64,000 nucleotides of DNA from Archegozetes longisetosus (Eukaryota > Arthropoda > Arachnida > Sarcoptiformes > Trhypochthoniidae): assembly GCA_018873245.2 (NCBI GenBank), contig JAEMBT020000007.1, forward strand, positions 930,001-994,000, written 5' to 3'. Below the pieces are notes generated by a model. That model saw only the letters and a list, made by a program, of their open reading frames with translations. It made no database searches and was not told the origin of the DNA. Every line of letters starts with the position of its first letter. Within the stretch, counting starts at the first letter, position 1. A program made the position numbers and the translations under genes. Shown here in pieces: positions 47,145-58,412 of the stretch.

Positions 47145-49206
47145 CGATTCAAATGTCGTTGAAAAGGTCTTGATGAACTGAGTTCAACGATACCATACAT
47201 GATGACCTCGGGTTTGCCGACGGGTGACCTTTGACTTCAAACCTCTGACCAAAATACTTAACCTCTGCAACGTATATATCGTTGGAAAGGTCTCGACAAA
47301 CTGAATACAATGATAACACTCATGTGATCTTGAGACTTATCCAACATAATAGTTTTGATTTTCAAAATATATCATTTCCTTATGAGATCAAATAGTTTTT
47401 GTATGATTTACCCTTCTGAGAATCTATAGACACTCATACATTTTCTTTATCTACTTTATACAGCATAAGGAATGCGGTTTTCAATTTAATTTTTAGTCTT
47501 TTTTATCGCTAATGGTACTTCAGTACCAATTAATAGTGAACTGCCCTTTTTAGGGCAATACCATAGCGATCCACCATCTTATCAGTCAGTGACAAAAGCG
47601 ACAAGTAATGTTGAATTGATGTTTTCACGGCACCATTCAATTCTTTCCACCCCTTTGACCTTATTCGATTTACATTCTTTAATTTCATTGGTTTTTGCTT
47701 TTAGTATTTGTATAATTTTATCAATTATGCTAAGACGTGCACGATCATATATTGAACCAGACAATTTAAAATTTGCCGCCGTTTTCGACTATTTGAATGT
47801 CTAATTTTAATCAAAAGTTTCGTAATAAGAATGATGCCATTGAGTCTTGTGAATTGGTGAGTTTTCTCCCTAGCCAACTCTCTAATCCTAAACCATCTTG
47901 TGTTAATCACCCTGATACTGAATGCATTGTTATGAAGGCTCAAAGAGAAAAATTGCATTGGATACATAGCTGTTCAATTTGTCGAAAATCTATCATTCCT
48001 ACTTCATGGACATTCTTTAAAAGTTCTAAACTTTCAATAAGAGAAACAATGCGCATTGTATTAGCATTTGTAGCTTATTTTATTAATCAACAAGAGGCAA
48101 TTGAATGTCATGTTGAAAATATAAATTTCAGATTGGTATTCTGTTTGCAGAAAAGTTCAAGAGGTCATCTTATCTCAATCTGGACGTAAAATCGGAGGTC
48201 TATATAATGAGGATGGCAAAATATTCAGTCGTTTTGTCGAAATTGACGAAACTCATATTGTTCATCGTAAATACAAGCGAGGTAGAATGTTAGAAGGAGA
48301 AAAACATTTTGGTCGTAGGTGGGACATACAGATTAACGAAAGAGGCATTCATGTTCAGAGTCCCAAATACAACAGTTTCGGTTATTGACTGTTTAGTTAG
48401 GAATTATGTTGAGTCAAGTTCAATCTTAATTACCGATTCAACTGCAGTTTATAAGTACATTTCACTTGGGCAACATCATTTGTTTGACCATTATAGTGTC
48501 AATCACATGCTTCATTTTGTCTATCCAGATGATAAACAAATACACATTCAAAATATTGAAAGCTGTTAGACAATTGAAAAATATATTAAATCTTATCGCT
48601 CTAACAAATACATTGACCAATTCATTTCTCAATATTTGTACAAATTTGCTCATTTTTAGAATAGAAAAGTACAGTTATGGTAAAAAATTTAAACACTTTC
48701 TGAAAGATGTCGTTGAAGCTTAAACTGGACTTGCTCTTTACTTAGATAGACTCACTCTTCATCGTCCACCATTTTATCATGATACATTACACGATTAGAA
48801 TCAAGAATCAGATTCAAATTCTGATTAATTGAAAGACAAGGTGTATTGAACTCCTCGCACCGCTCTAAGGGCACAAGCAGTGCCCAGTGGGAAAGTTCCC
48901 CAGAGAGCTCAACAGTGAAATTTTCGTTTTATTTTTCAAATTCTCAAGGTGATGTGAGTGTTATTATTGTACTCAGTTCGCCGAGACCTTTCCAACGATA
49001 TATATGTTGTAGGGGTTAAGTATTTTGGTCAGAGGTCAGAAGTCAATGGCCACCCGTCTGTAAACTCGAGCTCACAAGTCACAATGTCTGGCATCGTTGA
49101 GCTCTGTATGTCAAGACCTTTCCAACGATAATTGTGTTATGGGGGTAAAATTTGTGGTAATAGGTCAGAGGTCAATGGTCATCATGTATGGTATCGTTGA
49201 ACTCAG
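47145..49206 (+). mobile_element. Merlin-superfamily DNA transposon, decayed
   Basis: About 2.06 kb bounded by long inverted repeats. The left arm (about 47145-47330) and the inverse of the right arm (about 48962-49206) share GAGTTCAACGATACCATACA, TATATCGTTGGAAAGGTCTC and ACTTCTGACCTCTGACCAAA-type phrases. Within the arms, a subunit containing CGTTGGAAAGGTCT is repeated in tandem. The middle encodes a broken transposase of the Merlin/IS1016 type. The outer limits are approximate; no target duplication could be identified. Confidence 0.8.
47589..48723 (+). pseudogene. Merlin (IS1016/IS1595-like) transposase, inactivated
   Basis: The product is spread over two frames with several shifts. In order: a CxxC pair (SCSICRKSI), the TWTFFKSSKLSIRE block, DWYSVCRKVQEVI, KIGGLYNEDGKIFSRFVEID (first catalytic Asp at 48245-48247), EGEKHFVVGG, ILITDSTAVY (second Asp), HYSVNHMLHFV and IHIQNIES (catalytic Glu), then a stop where Merlin proteins have Trp-Arg. 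This order is the DDE signature of Merlin/ISXO2-type transposases. The frameshifts and stops rule out function. Confidence 0.85.
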
Positions 49207-49754
49207 CTTACAAAGTATTTTTGTATGCAAAACTGCTTCATAGGAAGAGTGAGTGAAGAGAAACGACAAGTTTAGTGCACTTCATCATGAGAGGTTGTTG
49301 CACTAACAATATTTCTAAAGCTTTTAAGCAAATATTAATTTATGATTTATTGTAAGTAATTAAACGAGTGATTAATAACAGTACAACATCTGTATATGTA
49401 ATATTGTTTTCAACTTGAGCTTTATTCTGATATTTTATTCTGCCAAAACCTTCCACAATCATAATTAAAATTAAATTAGTTTAATGAACTTTGTACAAAA
49501 GAGAATATCACACGGTTCGAATTCAGTTGAAAAGTATTGCAAACTGTATTTTAACTGTATTCAGTTGTAGAAAATTGGACGTTTATTTTTAGAATATGTA
49601 CATATGTTTTTCAAGTTATTAATTTCGACAGATTTTCTAATTAAAAGATATAACAGAAAAACATAAAGTATGAAACGTATAAATGCCTCTTACATAAGCT
49701 CCTTATTATTTCAAAAAGAGTACTTGTAAGCATTCGCAACTTATAAATACAATT
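49207..49754. other. intergenic, upstream of the small secreted-protein gene
   Basis: No gene seen. TATAAAT at 49678-49684, 71 nt before the next start codon, may be its promoter. Confidence 0.45.
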
Positions 49755-52700
49755 ATGAATACACCAATGAAGCTAACTCTACTTGTACTATTTGCAGCTT
49801 TGGTCAAATGTCAAGAGAAAACTAGCAGTAAACGTGAGTATAATTTTTATTTATTTTTCTATATGAAAATGTAAACGTGATTCTACTCAATCATTCAATT
49901 GAATTCTATTTCGAATAAAATCTTTCATTATTTTGAATAAAATTTTCTAATCTTTTCTTAATGGATCTTTTCTAATCTAAATGGAAAATTTAAAAGATTT
50001 ATCTAAATATTTATCGATTCTATTTTGAGGCGAATTTGGTTTATGTCCGAGTTGTGAGAAAACAACACTAACTGTTAATGAGTAATCTACGTGCACACCT
50101 GATTCGAAGCTCAAAGAGGTAAAAGTATATGATTCAATCTCAAAAGTATTCTCTAAATCATCAAACTGAAGTTTTGAATGATAAAGTTAACTATTTTACA
50201 AAGACATGATAAATGATGATTTTTCTAAATTCATTCGGTTATTAATATATCTTTCTTGAACTCCAGAATTATGAACTGATATAATTGATGTAAAAAGAAA
50301 GTTTCCCTGAAGTTTCTAATCTTAAACTAATAATAATCTATGAGCTTTTTCTTTCATGGCATTGCTCCATTCGAAATATTATTAGACAATACATTATATT
50401 TCAGTCTGTAGATCCTAAATGTAAATAAAAATTATTTATAGAAACTAATTTATCCTTTTATATAAATTTTCTCAGAAATTATATGAGGTTTCTGTGAGAA
50501 ATTTTTAGAAAATATTATTAATATTATCCCCTGTCCCTTGTAACTTTCGTAAATTTCAACCAAAATAATGGTTAAATTTGAAACTATCATACTAATAATT
50601 TTACAAAGAAAGGTCACACTTTTGTGATACAAAAGATTTTTCTCGAATATCACCTAATTTTCAAGATCATAATCTCTTACATAAGCTCCTAAAATATTTA
50701 ATGATATCTCAATTAGTTTAGGATAATATCCACCCAGTGTTTAAATTGGTGTTTAATTTTCATTGTCATTTTGAATTAACTTTCAGATCTAGAACCAACT
50801 TGTCTCCAATAAAAATTTGGCCCATATTTTTATCATTTAACTCATCAAAGATCGAAAGAAATATCCGATGTGGCGAGGTTCAAATAATCTTTTGAAAAGA
50901 TTAATTTCTCTCATAGATTCCATTATAAATTTTTAAAAGTTGATTTTCTCCTAAATTGAGGTATCATTGTAATATTATAGGAGTATATGTAATAGATTAT
51001 GATATGTAGAATGAGGTAATATTCGAGAAAACCCTACATCACAAAAGTGTGACCATCTCTTTGTTTAAAAATCTTCATCTGAAATTTCATAGTAGTTGAA
51101 TTTTTAAATATTCTTTTAAAATAAGATTATAGGCTTTGAATAATTCAGAAATGATTTTTTAATTCCCCAAGTGGAAACTATTCGGCTCGAAATAAAGTTT
51201 GCTCTACTCTTCAGATCATGTTGTTACAAATATTCATTTTTTGTTCATATCAAAAGAAAATATAGAGATATTAGTTATTCAAATATAAAAGATAAATAAA
51301 ATTTTCATTACATAGGTATTTTCAAAAAAATATCAAATAAGCTACAAACTTCTCTATTCACATTACCAGGTGACACGCCAAAGTTCATTTCATACGAAAC
51401 TCTGCTGCAATGGCATTCGTGAGGATGATAGGACTTACACATATCATTTAACCCTCAGAAATAGAAAAGAAGCTATTACTGTAACCATAAAAGACGCAAC
51501 TTATCATACGACTCATATCAATGGTATGCAATAATAGTGGTATCTTTTAGATTGCGCCGGTTCTGAAATATAAAGACATTCTTTAATTTTTGAAAGCCAA
51601 TGCAGTATTTGATAAGATTAAATTGTATGATTGTATTTTTGGTTCGAGAGATACCACTCTCGATTGATGTGATGATCGCATAAGTGAGTTTAATAGAAGT
51701 TTTATAACAAGTCAGTTTTGCCGAAACAGGTCAAAATCAATTTTATAACTGGTTTTTCTTCCTCAAAACTTGAGGTTCCTTTCATTCCTTCATATTTACC
51801 CGCGCGAGATTCTAAATTTAATAGTTATTAACAGATCTATATAAAGATTAAACATCAATAGAATAGTCAACAGAAAATCATAAGACTATGAACTTATGAT
51901 AAATACTAGAATTTTTAGATTGATTTTCATTAATACTAAATATTAAACTCAATTTTGAAAATTTGAAAATACAGCCTTAACTAATTTACAGTTATAAGAA
52001 TTATTTAACCATACTTTTTGAATAGCTAAATCGAGTTTTTAGTTTTTATATTTAATAATTTTGCTTAACAATTCCTATTTAGAGCATTTAGTCGTTTCAA
52101 AAACTTTTAGAATTTATTATATTCACAAAGGAATGATTATTACTTAGAACATCAAGTGTGTACTCGAAACTTAATTTCTTAGAACTCTAGCTCTTTATAA
52201 TAACTGGAGAATAAAAGAGTTTTAAAAATCTAACTGTGAATAGGAAGACAGAAAAATGAATCTTCTCTGCTAAACTGACTTGTTAAAATCCTACTCTTCT
52301 AAACTGACTTCTGCGAAACCGAATCCTACTTCGCTCTTAGGATAAAAAATTTCTTTTAAGAATACATTTTAAGGTAAAAGTTGAAAAGTCAATGTAATCA
52401 TATGGCAAGTGCTTGGAACATTTTTTCATGATATTGACTATTCATTTTAATTCTTCCTCATGAGAGAAGACATGATTCTTGTTTCAATGTTCTTGGATGA
52501 GTAGAGAACGGAATGTTCACAATAGAGCTTTCTGTTGATTTGATGTCTTGTAATTCAGAATATCTGCAGTCCGGACATACTCTCCTCATAAATTATGAAA
52601 CTTAACCCAACCTAATCTAAAATGAAAATGTCAAAACTATGCTGTTAAGAAATTTGAATAATCTAAAACTTCTGTGAATTAATCCGCACCTTGACCACTC

Positions 52701-53389
52701 ACATCACGTTGTCGGAAATAATCACAGATGTGGTTGCCTAAACGTGGAATTAATCAACTATTCTATATTTTACAACGTGAAATCAATGGAATACTCTTAT
52801 CCGAACATCTCGAAGATAATAAGATAAAATAATTATATCAAATATTTTCCGTATCTCGAGACACTCATTTCAGATGTTCGATTCCATTAAGGCAAATGCC
52901 CTTCATGACCCATATAGTATGAATAAAATTATCGCCATCCAAGACCGGTGCATTCTAAAGAATAGCAAAACCGAGTTTGAAATAGTTATCACCCACGATG
53001 TTGAATAAAGTGTCTGATTTTCAAAATGAGACACTTGACAAATGCTCAATTGTGTTTTATATGAAACTATCTAATATTGTTGAAAACTCGGATACACAAT
53101 ATTCCTTACTAAATGATACTTATATTTTGATTTAATCTAAACATTAAACTCAATTTGAGGTAACTCATATGCAACTGCATCTGGAGAAATCACTGATACT
53201 GTGTGCAAAGGTGGAGTCTTTACGAGGACAAGTTTCAACGCTAATTATGATTGTGATGCCTGTTTCTTGAAACGTGGAGTTACTACAGTCGAATCAACAA
53301 AAGCGTATTTCGAAATAGTAGGTGGAGCATGTGATTCAAAATGCTACGGGAATGTTAAAGGAGAAGCTTATCCTGGGGTGCAAGGCTAG
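49755..53389 (+). pseudogene. small secreted cysteine-containing protein gene with an in-frame stop
   Basis: Four exons join in phase with GT/AG ends: 49755-49833 (signal peptide MNTPMKLTLLVLFAALVKCQ), 50030-50118 (FGLCPSCEKTTLTVNE), 51370-51523 (KLCCNGIREDDRTYTYHLTL), 53160-53389 (GEITDTVCKGG, DCDACFLKRG, GACDSKCYG). Total 552 nt, 183 aa plus stop. The only fault is TAA at 50083-50085 in exon 2; the related copy at 54 kb has CAA in the same place, so a single C-to-T change explains it. Without exon 2 the phases do not fit. This is either a very recent pseudogene or a null allele of a working gene. The other exons look under selection. I do not recognise the family; about ten Cys in the mature part suggest a disulfide-rich secreted protein. 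Confidence 0.6.
50604..51068. repeat. long inverted repeat in an intron, arms about 125 bp
   Basis: Left arm about 50604-50730 (CAAAGAAAGGTCACACTTTT) and the inverse of the right arm about 50945-51068 (CAAAGAGATGGTCACACTTT) align at about 80 percent, sharing TCTCGAATAT and ATCATAATCT. The loop is about 210 bp. It lies in intron 2 of the small secreted-protein gene. Confidence 0.7.
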
Positions 53390-53761
53390 ATTTTGCAAAG
53401 ATTCGGACAAATACTGATTCATAATTCAATTTATTTGATGTTTTATAAAATTAAAGCATTTAATTAAAGTTTTAAGAAATTAAGTTTGTCGGTCAAATTT
53501 TGGTGTAATAACGTGCTGTTCAAAATCATAGCATTTTATCTTCCATTTTATTAAAACCAAAAATTGAACGTTATCTTCAGAATATGTGTATATACTTCTC
53601 AATATGTTTGTTTCGACCAATTTTGGTATAAGAATAAGGGATATAACAGTAAAAAATAAAGCACAAGAGCATTGAGTTTCTTTTGTAAGCCTCTTGCTTT
53701 TTCAAAAATAAAATTCATTTTTATTTGCAACTTATTAACAAGAAAATCATCATAAATGATT
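53390..53761. other. spacer between the two small secreted-protein genes
   Basis: It resembles the sequence just before 49755 (AGAATATGTGTATAT and AGATATAACAGTAAAAAATA-type phrases), so the duplication that made the two genes included upstream DNA. Confidence 0.5.
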
Positions 53762-54337
53762 ATGAATGCTTTAATGAATCTAACACTACCTTTACAAATT
53801 GCAACTTTGGTCAAATGTCAAAACAAAACCAAGGGTAAATCTGAATATTATAATTTTAATTTAGTTTTCTCTGAAAAATGTAAACGCTACGCTATTTAAT
53901 CATTCTATTGAATTCTATTTCGAACAAAACGTCTCGTTATGTTGAATAAATTTTTAAATCCTTTTTAATCATAATAGAAATTAAAAAGATCTAGCTCACG
54001 ATTTTTACTTCCGTTCTGAGGTTAATTTGGTTCATGTACTAATTGCGAAATTGTAACATCAATTGTTACTCTCCAATACACATGCATATTTTATTCTAAG
54101 CTCAAAGAGGTAAAAGTAAATGATTAAATTTCAAAAATTTCTTTTAAATTATCAAACGAAAATTTTAAATGGTATATTTAATTGACTTTAACAAAGACAC
54201 GTAACATGATAATTTCAAAAATTATTTGGTTTTTAATATGTTTTTTAATATTGTTTTTAGCGTGTGTTAGAGCTTCAGGAGATGACTATAACGTCGACTC
54301 ATACATTGACATAGACCTTATTACCAGAGAAAGATAA
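53762..54337 (+). CDS. candidate small secreted peptide, 49 aa, two exons
   Basis: Exon 53762-53834 encodes a signal peptide (MNALMNLTLPLQIATLVKCQ) clearly related to that of the gene at 49.8 kb. It joins in phase, GT to AG (54259-54260), to 54261-54337, which encodes CVRASGDDYNVDSYIDID then LITRER and a stop. The intron between them still contains a version of the sister gene's exon 2 (FGSCTNCE to TCIFYSKLKE), whose first codon is now TAA. The result is either a new short acidic peptide born by exon replacement or a dead copy. Exons 3 and 4 of the sister gene are absent. Existence as a real protein is uncertain. Confidence 0.4.
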
Positions 54338-54713
54338 AATAGTTGATTAATGTAATTGTGAAACAAAGCCTAATATTAAACTTTGAATTTTATTATGAAA
54401 ACTTAATACAATAATTAGAGTATTGCCAATGTTAATGATTCATTGTTTTAAAACATCTTCTATTACATAATTCATGTTTCAATAAATAGATTTAACTTAT
54501 TGAAATATGAATCATACATTAAAGTCAATATTTGATAGTAAAATTCAAGCTTCAATATTGGGGTTTGTTTCATAATTATATTGATCAACTATTTTTTTTC
54601 GATTATATTGCCGAACTTTGCTTATTACAAACTCCAATCAACAAACCATTGTTAAATTTCTAAATCTTCTAAACTGATATCAATTTGTTTTAATTAATTT
54701 TCTTGAGTCGATA

Positions 54714-55091
54714 CAGTAGAACCTCGTTATTTTGAATCTGCTTCTACCAAAAAGTTTGTTCAAAATAGTGAGTATTCAAAATAGCCGATATATTGAAAAA
54801 AGATCGAAAAATGATTTCGCTTAAAATGCAATATTTGAATAATTAAAACTAAGATTTTATTTAGATTGGGGTTCAGGTTTGAGATTCGTTCACGATTTTC
54901 TGAAACTTGAACTGCTCAGCAGTCCTAATAATAATGATATTTTTGTGAACATTTTATGTGTTATTTTATCTTGAAACTATTTGAGATATTTCGAAATAAA
55001 GTGTTACACAACAATATAGACTGATGTTCAAATTGGTTCAAAATACTGAGTATTTCAAAATAAGCGGTTTCAAAATACCGAGTGCCTACTA
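54714..55091. mobile_element. pogo/Tigger-like MITE
   Basis: Starts CAGTAGAACCTCGTTATTTT after TA. The right end, read inversely, is TAGTAGGCACTCGGTATTTT. Phrases like TTCAAAATAGTGAGTATT and TCAAAATACTGAGTATTTC recur just inside each end. About 378 bp with no ORF. The CAGT...CTCGTTAT form is characteristic of pogo/Tigger-derived MITEs. Confidence 0.65.
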
Positions 55092-55329
55092 TATTTATAT
55101 TCCTCTGTATTTAGTCAATTATAAAATTCACAAAAGTATTTCTGCTTTTTATACGTTTGTAATTAATATTTTTGATAAGAACAAAACTTGAATAAGTCAC
55201 TTAAAAACTTTGTTTATAATGATTGGATTTTAATACAATCCATACTTATGAAGGACAAACTATTGTTCAAAGTTTACTTCAAATGAATAATGCACTTTAG
55301 CTTTTCTTGGGATATGAGTTTCATAAACA

Positions 55330-56134
55330 ATAATTACGGAGGGTTGACAACTTAATTCGTGAACAAATTGAAAGAGTTGTAATTTTTTATACAATTGATA
55401 CTCATAAATTCTGATTATACTATTGAATAACATATTTATATAGAAATATTTTAATATAAATTTATTAGTAAAAACAAGACAGGAACAGAGAAAACTGCTT
55501 ATCAATCTGAAAGACAGTTTTCAACTTTTTTAAAATCGTGCACACTTTCACGGTAATTTGCGATAAATTTTGCCTTATTATCGTCTATAGATTATTACAT
55601 TTAAGTTAAAACTTTGAGACAAGATGAGAAGACTTTAGCATACATTTTTCCATAATTATTGATTTTATATTCTTAATACTTAAAAAATTATTTGTGATTT
55701 CGTTTACTCACAAAACGAAAACAAGAAATACAATGCTATTTCAATGAAGAGTTTTTTTTATTGAGCGAAGACATCCTTTCTTTTAACTTATTTTTTTATA
55801 CGATTTTGGTTTAATTAGTCGACAGTTTTCATTGTGATAATTAATCTTTGATATATGCACATGAGAATTGCATAATTTTCATGTTTTTAACCTTTTCGTT
55901 AAACTTGAAAATGAACGAGAAAAGTTTAAAAAAGTTGAAAATTGTCTTTCAGATTGATAAGCAGCTTTCTCTGTTCCTGTCTTGTTTTTACTAATAAATT
56001 TATATAAAATATTTTTATATAAATGTGTTATTCAATAGTATAATCAGAATTTATGAGTGTTAATTGTATAAAGAATTACAACTCCTTCAATTTGTTCACG
56101 AATTGAGTTGCCAACTCTCTGTAATTCTTAAACA
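55330..56134. repeat. long palindrome, arms about 210 bp at about 90 percent identity
   Basis: 55330-55541 is the inverse complement of about 55915-56134. Shared blocks include TTCGTGAACAAATTGAA, ATTCTGATTATACTATTGAA, AAAACAAGACAGGAACAGAG and TATCAATCTGAAAGACA. The loop is about 370 bp. Apparent ORFs in it (for example 55260-55505, minus) are by-products. It is the best-preserved foldback structure in the window. Confidence 0.85.
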
Positions 56135-56520
56135 TTTTCTATAATTGACTTTTTAAGTTTTCAAATTTATTGATAGAACATTTTGATTGTTATTCAAAAG
56201 TTGACAATGAAACTTTTTCATTTATCTCGAAATTTTTTAACACAAACTTGTCATTTTAAGCAATAGAATAGAGTAATACTATCTCATACACATATCTATT
56301 ACTTTCATATTTTATGCGAAGTAAATGTTTTTATAAAATGTTAGCCAATGCAAAATTTGTTATAAATAATTTCATGTTTGTCCTTCTCCAGAGTGAAAAC
56401 AGTGAGTTAGTAAAAAACTGATTTCATATTAGAATTCTACCCATAAAAATATATTAAACTTCGGTTTTTTAAAAACTTTAATCAAAAGTGTAACGTTGTT
56501 TATGAAATCATACTAGAAGT
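56135..56520. other. intergenic, no gene seen
   Basis: AT-rich DNA between the palindrome and the hAT element; ends with the left target duplication CTAGAAGT. Confidence 0.5.
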
Positions 56521-56962
56521 TAGGCTGCCAACTGTCCAGGCCTGACCTGGATCGTCCAGTTTTCGGGGGTCTTGTCCAGTGACCAGTGCGGGGTCTGACC
56601 TGGACATTGTAATGTCCAGTTTTTATCATTGACAATATATGTCAAATAAAAATATTTATATAATGCTAAAAACATGATAAGATGTATAGAATTTGGACCG
56701 AAGACCGAAACTCGTTATCAATCGATTTAATTAAGGCTGAGATTTGTATTAAAAATAATTTTGATTTAAAGTGCTCTGAATTTAAGAATTATGTAAAATC
56801 AAACAAAAAATTGTTAAAAGCTGCTCAATCTCAGCAAAAATATTATTTTAAATAATTTATTATTCAAATAAAATGATTAAATGACTGTCCAGTTTTGTCC
56901 AGTTTTTTAGTCAAAATTTAATACCTAATCCAGCATTTTTATTTTTCAGTTGGCAGCCGTAA
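56521..56962 (+). mobile_element. hAT element, internally deleted
   Basis: Ends are TAGGCTGCCAACTG on the left and the inverse TTACGGCTGCCAACTG on the right, flanked by an exact 8-bp duplication CTAGAAGT (56513-56520 and 56963-56970), the hAT hallmark. Length 442 bp. GTCCAG is repeated many times near both ends (subterminal repeats that hAT transposases bind). It keeps only the last part of the transposase. Confidence 0.85.
56682..56855 (+). pseudogene. C-terminal fragment of a hAT transposase
   Basis: 57 codons including RNSLSIDLIKAEICIK, CSEFKNYV and LLKAAQSQQKYYFK, the end of the hAT dimerisation domain. The rest of the transposase is missing through internal deletion. Confidence 0.75.
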
Positions 56963-56996
56963 CTAGAAGTATAAAAGCTACTGATTATCCAGGGCA

Positions 56997-57662
56997 AGTG
57001 AAAATGATTTCTCGTAGTCTAGACCAAAAACTATTTTAGTTTGAGCAAATTCGGTTGGATATTCTGATTTTACGTTAAAAAATACATTAAAAAAGTTTAT
57101 ATTTAAAAGCCTAATAAACGTGTAACGTTGTTAACAAGTTTGCAACACCATTTTTAATGAAAATGTTATTCCATTCTTACGAAATGTCGATAACGTTTTG
57201 GATGTCAAAAAGGTAACTTTTCTCCATGACAAAGCTCACTGTATGAAAGCCATTGTCATTCAACAGTTACTTAATGAAAGCGGAATTAATTTTTGGGGAA
57301 ATGATTTCTGGCCAGGTAACAGTCCTGATCTGAACTCTGCAGAACATATTTGATCATTAGTTAAAGATGAGGTTGAAAAAAGAATGTTGCGAGAAGATAG
57401 ACTGAATCATTTTTCTTATGGTGTTTTACTCAATTATTTAAGAGAAGTTTTAATTTCATTTGAAAATAATACTGATTTTTTTGAATATTTATTGTTAACT
57501 TATCCTAAAGATTAACTATTGTGATCCAAGCTCAAGGCTCTCACACCGACTTTTAAAATAAACTCTTTTTAATGTAGTTTTTAACGACGAATCAGAATAT
57601 CCAACCGATTTTACTCTAACTATAGTAGTTTTTGTTCTACGCCACAGGAAAATCTTTTTTCT
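56997..57662 (+). mobile_element. Tc1/mariner element with about 110-bp inverted ends, internally deleted
   Basis: The left end (about 56997-57115) and the inverse of the right end (about 57540-57662) share TTCGGTTGGATATTCTGATT / ATCGGTTGGATATTCTGATT and the flanking AAAAACTA and ACATTAAAAA phrases. Between them is the C-terminal half of a transposase. Ends this long are unusual for Tc1 but known in several Tc1/mariner branches. Confidence 0.75.
57213..57515 (+). pseudogene. transposase fragment, DD37E type
   Basis: In one frame: VTFLHDKAHCMKAIVIQQLL, NDFWPGNSPDLNSAEHI, then TGA (57351-57353) where relatives have Trp or Gly, and on to TAA at 57513. Between the Asp of LHDKAH and the Glu of SAEHI lie 37 residues, which points to the DD37E branch of Tc1/mariner. 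The first catalytic Asp and the whole N-terminus are gone. Confidence 0.75.
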
Positions 57663-57714
57663 TGTCCTATATATATATAAATTTCAACTGATAAAGCAAT
57701 TAATAAAATCAGCT

Positions 57715-58176
57715 ATGGCTAGCTTGATGCATGATTCAGATGAGCAAAGATTCATTGTCAGTATTAAATCTGTCGCTTTTAAAGAGGGCAAAGGAGTCAG
57801 AACTGAAAGTGATTTCAGCTTCTATGACAATGATTTTTGGTTTAGAAGTTCTCCTGGTCTGAATCCGGTCGCACACACTGGCTTAATAAAGATGAAATTG
57901 AGATAAGAATTCTACGAGAAAATCAACAGAATGCATATTCTTATTATATTTTGCTTAATATTTTGAGAGGAGTTTTAGTTTCAACTGAAAATACTTCTGA
58001 GTTATTTGTGGATCTCCTTGTAAGCTATTTTGATAGACTTGAAGCTATAATTTAAGTCCAGGACTCTCATACCAATTATTGAAGTAAACCTTTTTTATGT
58101 ATTTTTATGCCTAGAATCCGAATATAAAATTCGTTTTTTATTACTATATCCGTTTTTGCTCTAGAGGAGGTAAGCA
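57715..58176 (+). mobile_element. second, more decayed copy of the same Tc1/mariner family (right half)
   Basis: It repeats the order seen at 57424-57662: LLNILRGVLVSTENTSELF (compare LLNYLREVLISFENNTDFF), then CAGGACTCTCATACC, AAGTAAACC and the right terminal region GAATCCGAATATAAAATTCG. The upstream part is scrambled. The two copies lie head to tail with about 50 bp between them. Confidence 0.65.
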
Positions 58177-58412
58177 TTATTTCATTCCCTGTATTTCATT
58201 TAATACATATCCTATATATCATTTAAAGTGGGCTATCATTTATGGACTAAATCATGGTTACATGAAAAATAAATTACAAAAATTGTTCCTAAGATTTACA
58301 GACCATACGATAAGATTATCCTAATTGCCATAGAAGCCGGAGCACAAGTTTGAATGCTCATAAGTCTTAGGGAAAAATTTTAAAATATTTTTCAAGTAAC
58401 CACGGTTAAGTA

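Noticed and set aside
49742-49749. TATAAATA as a promoter
   Set aside because: It lies only six bases before the start codon, too close to act as the TATA box of that gene; the box at 49678 fits better.
50083-50085. Idea that TAA might be read as an amino acid through a changed genetic code
   Set aside because: TAA ends several other good genes in the window (for example NELF-C/D and the carboxypeptidase), so the standard code applies.
55260-55505. 81-codon minus-strand frame
   Set aside because: It falls within one arm of the long palindrome and shows no protein features.
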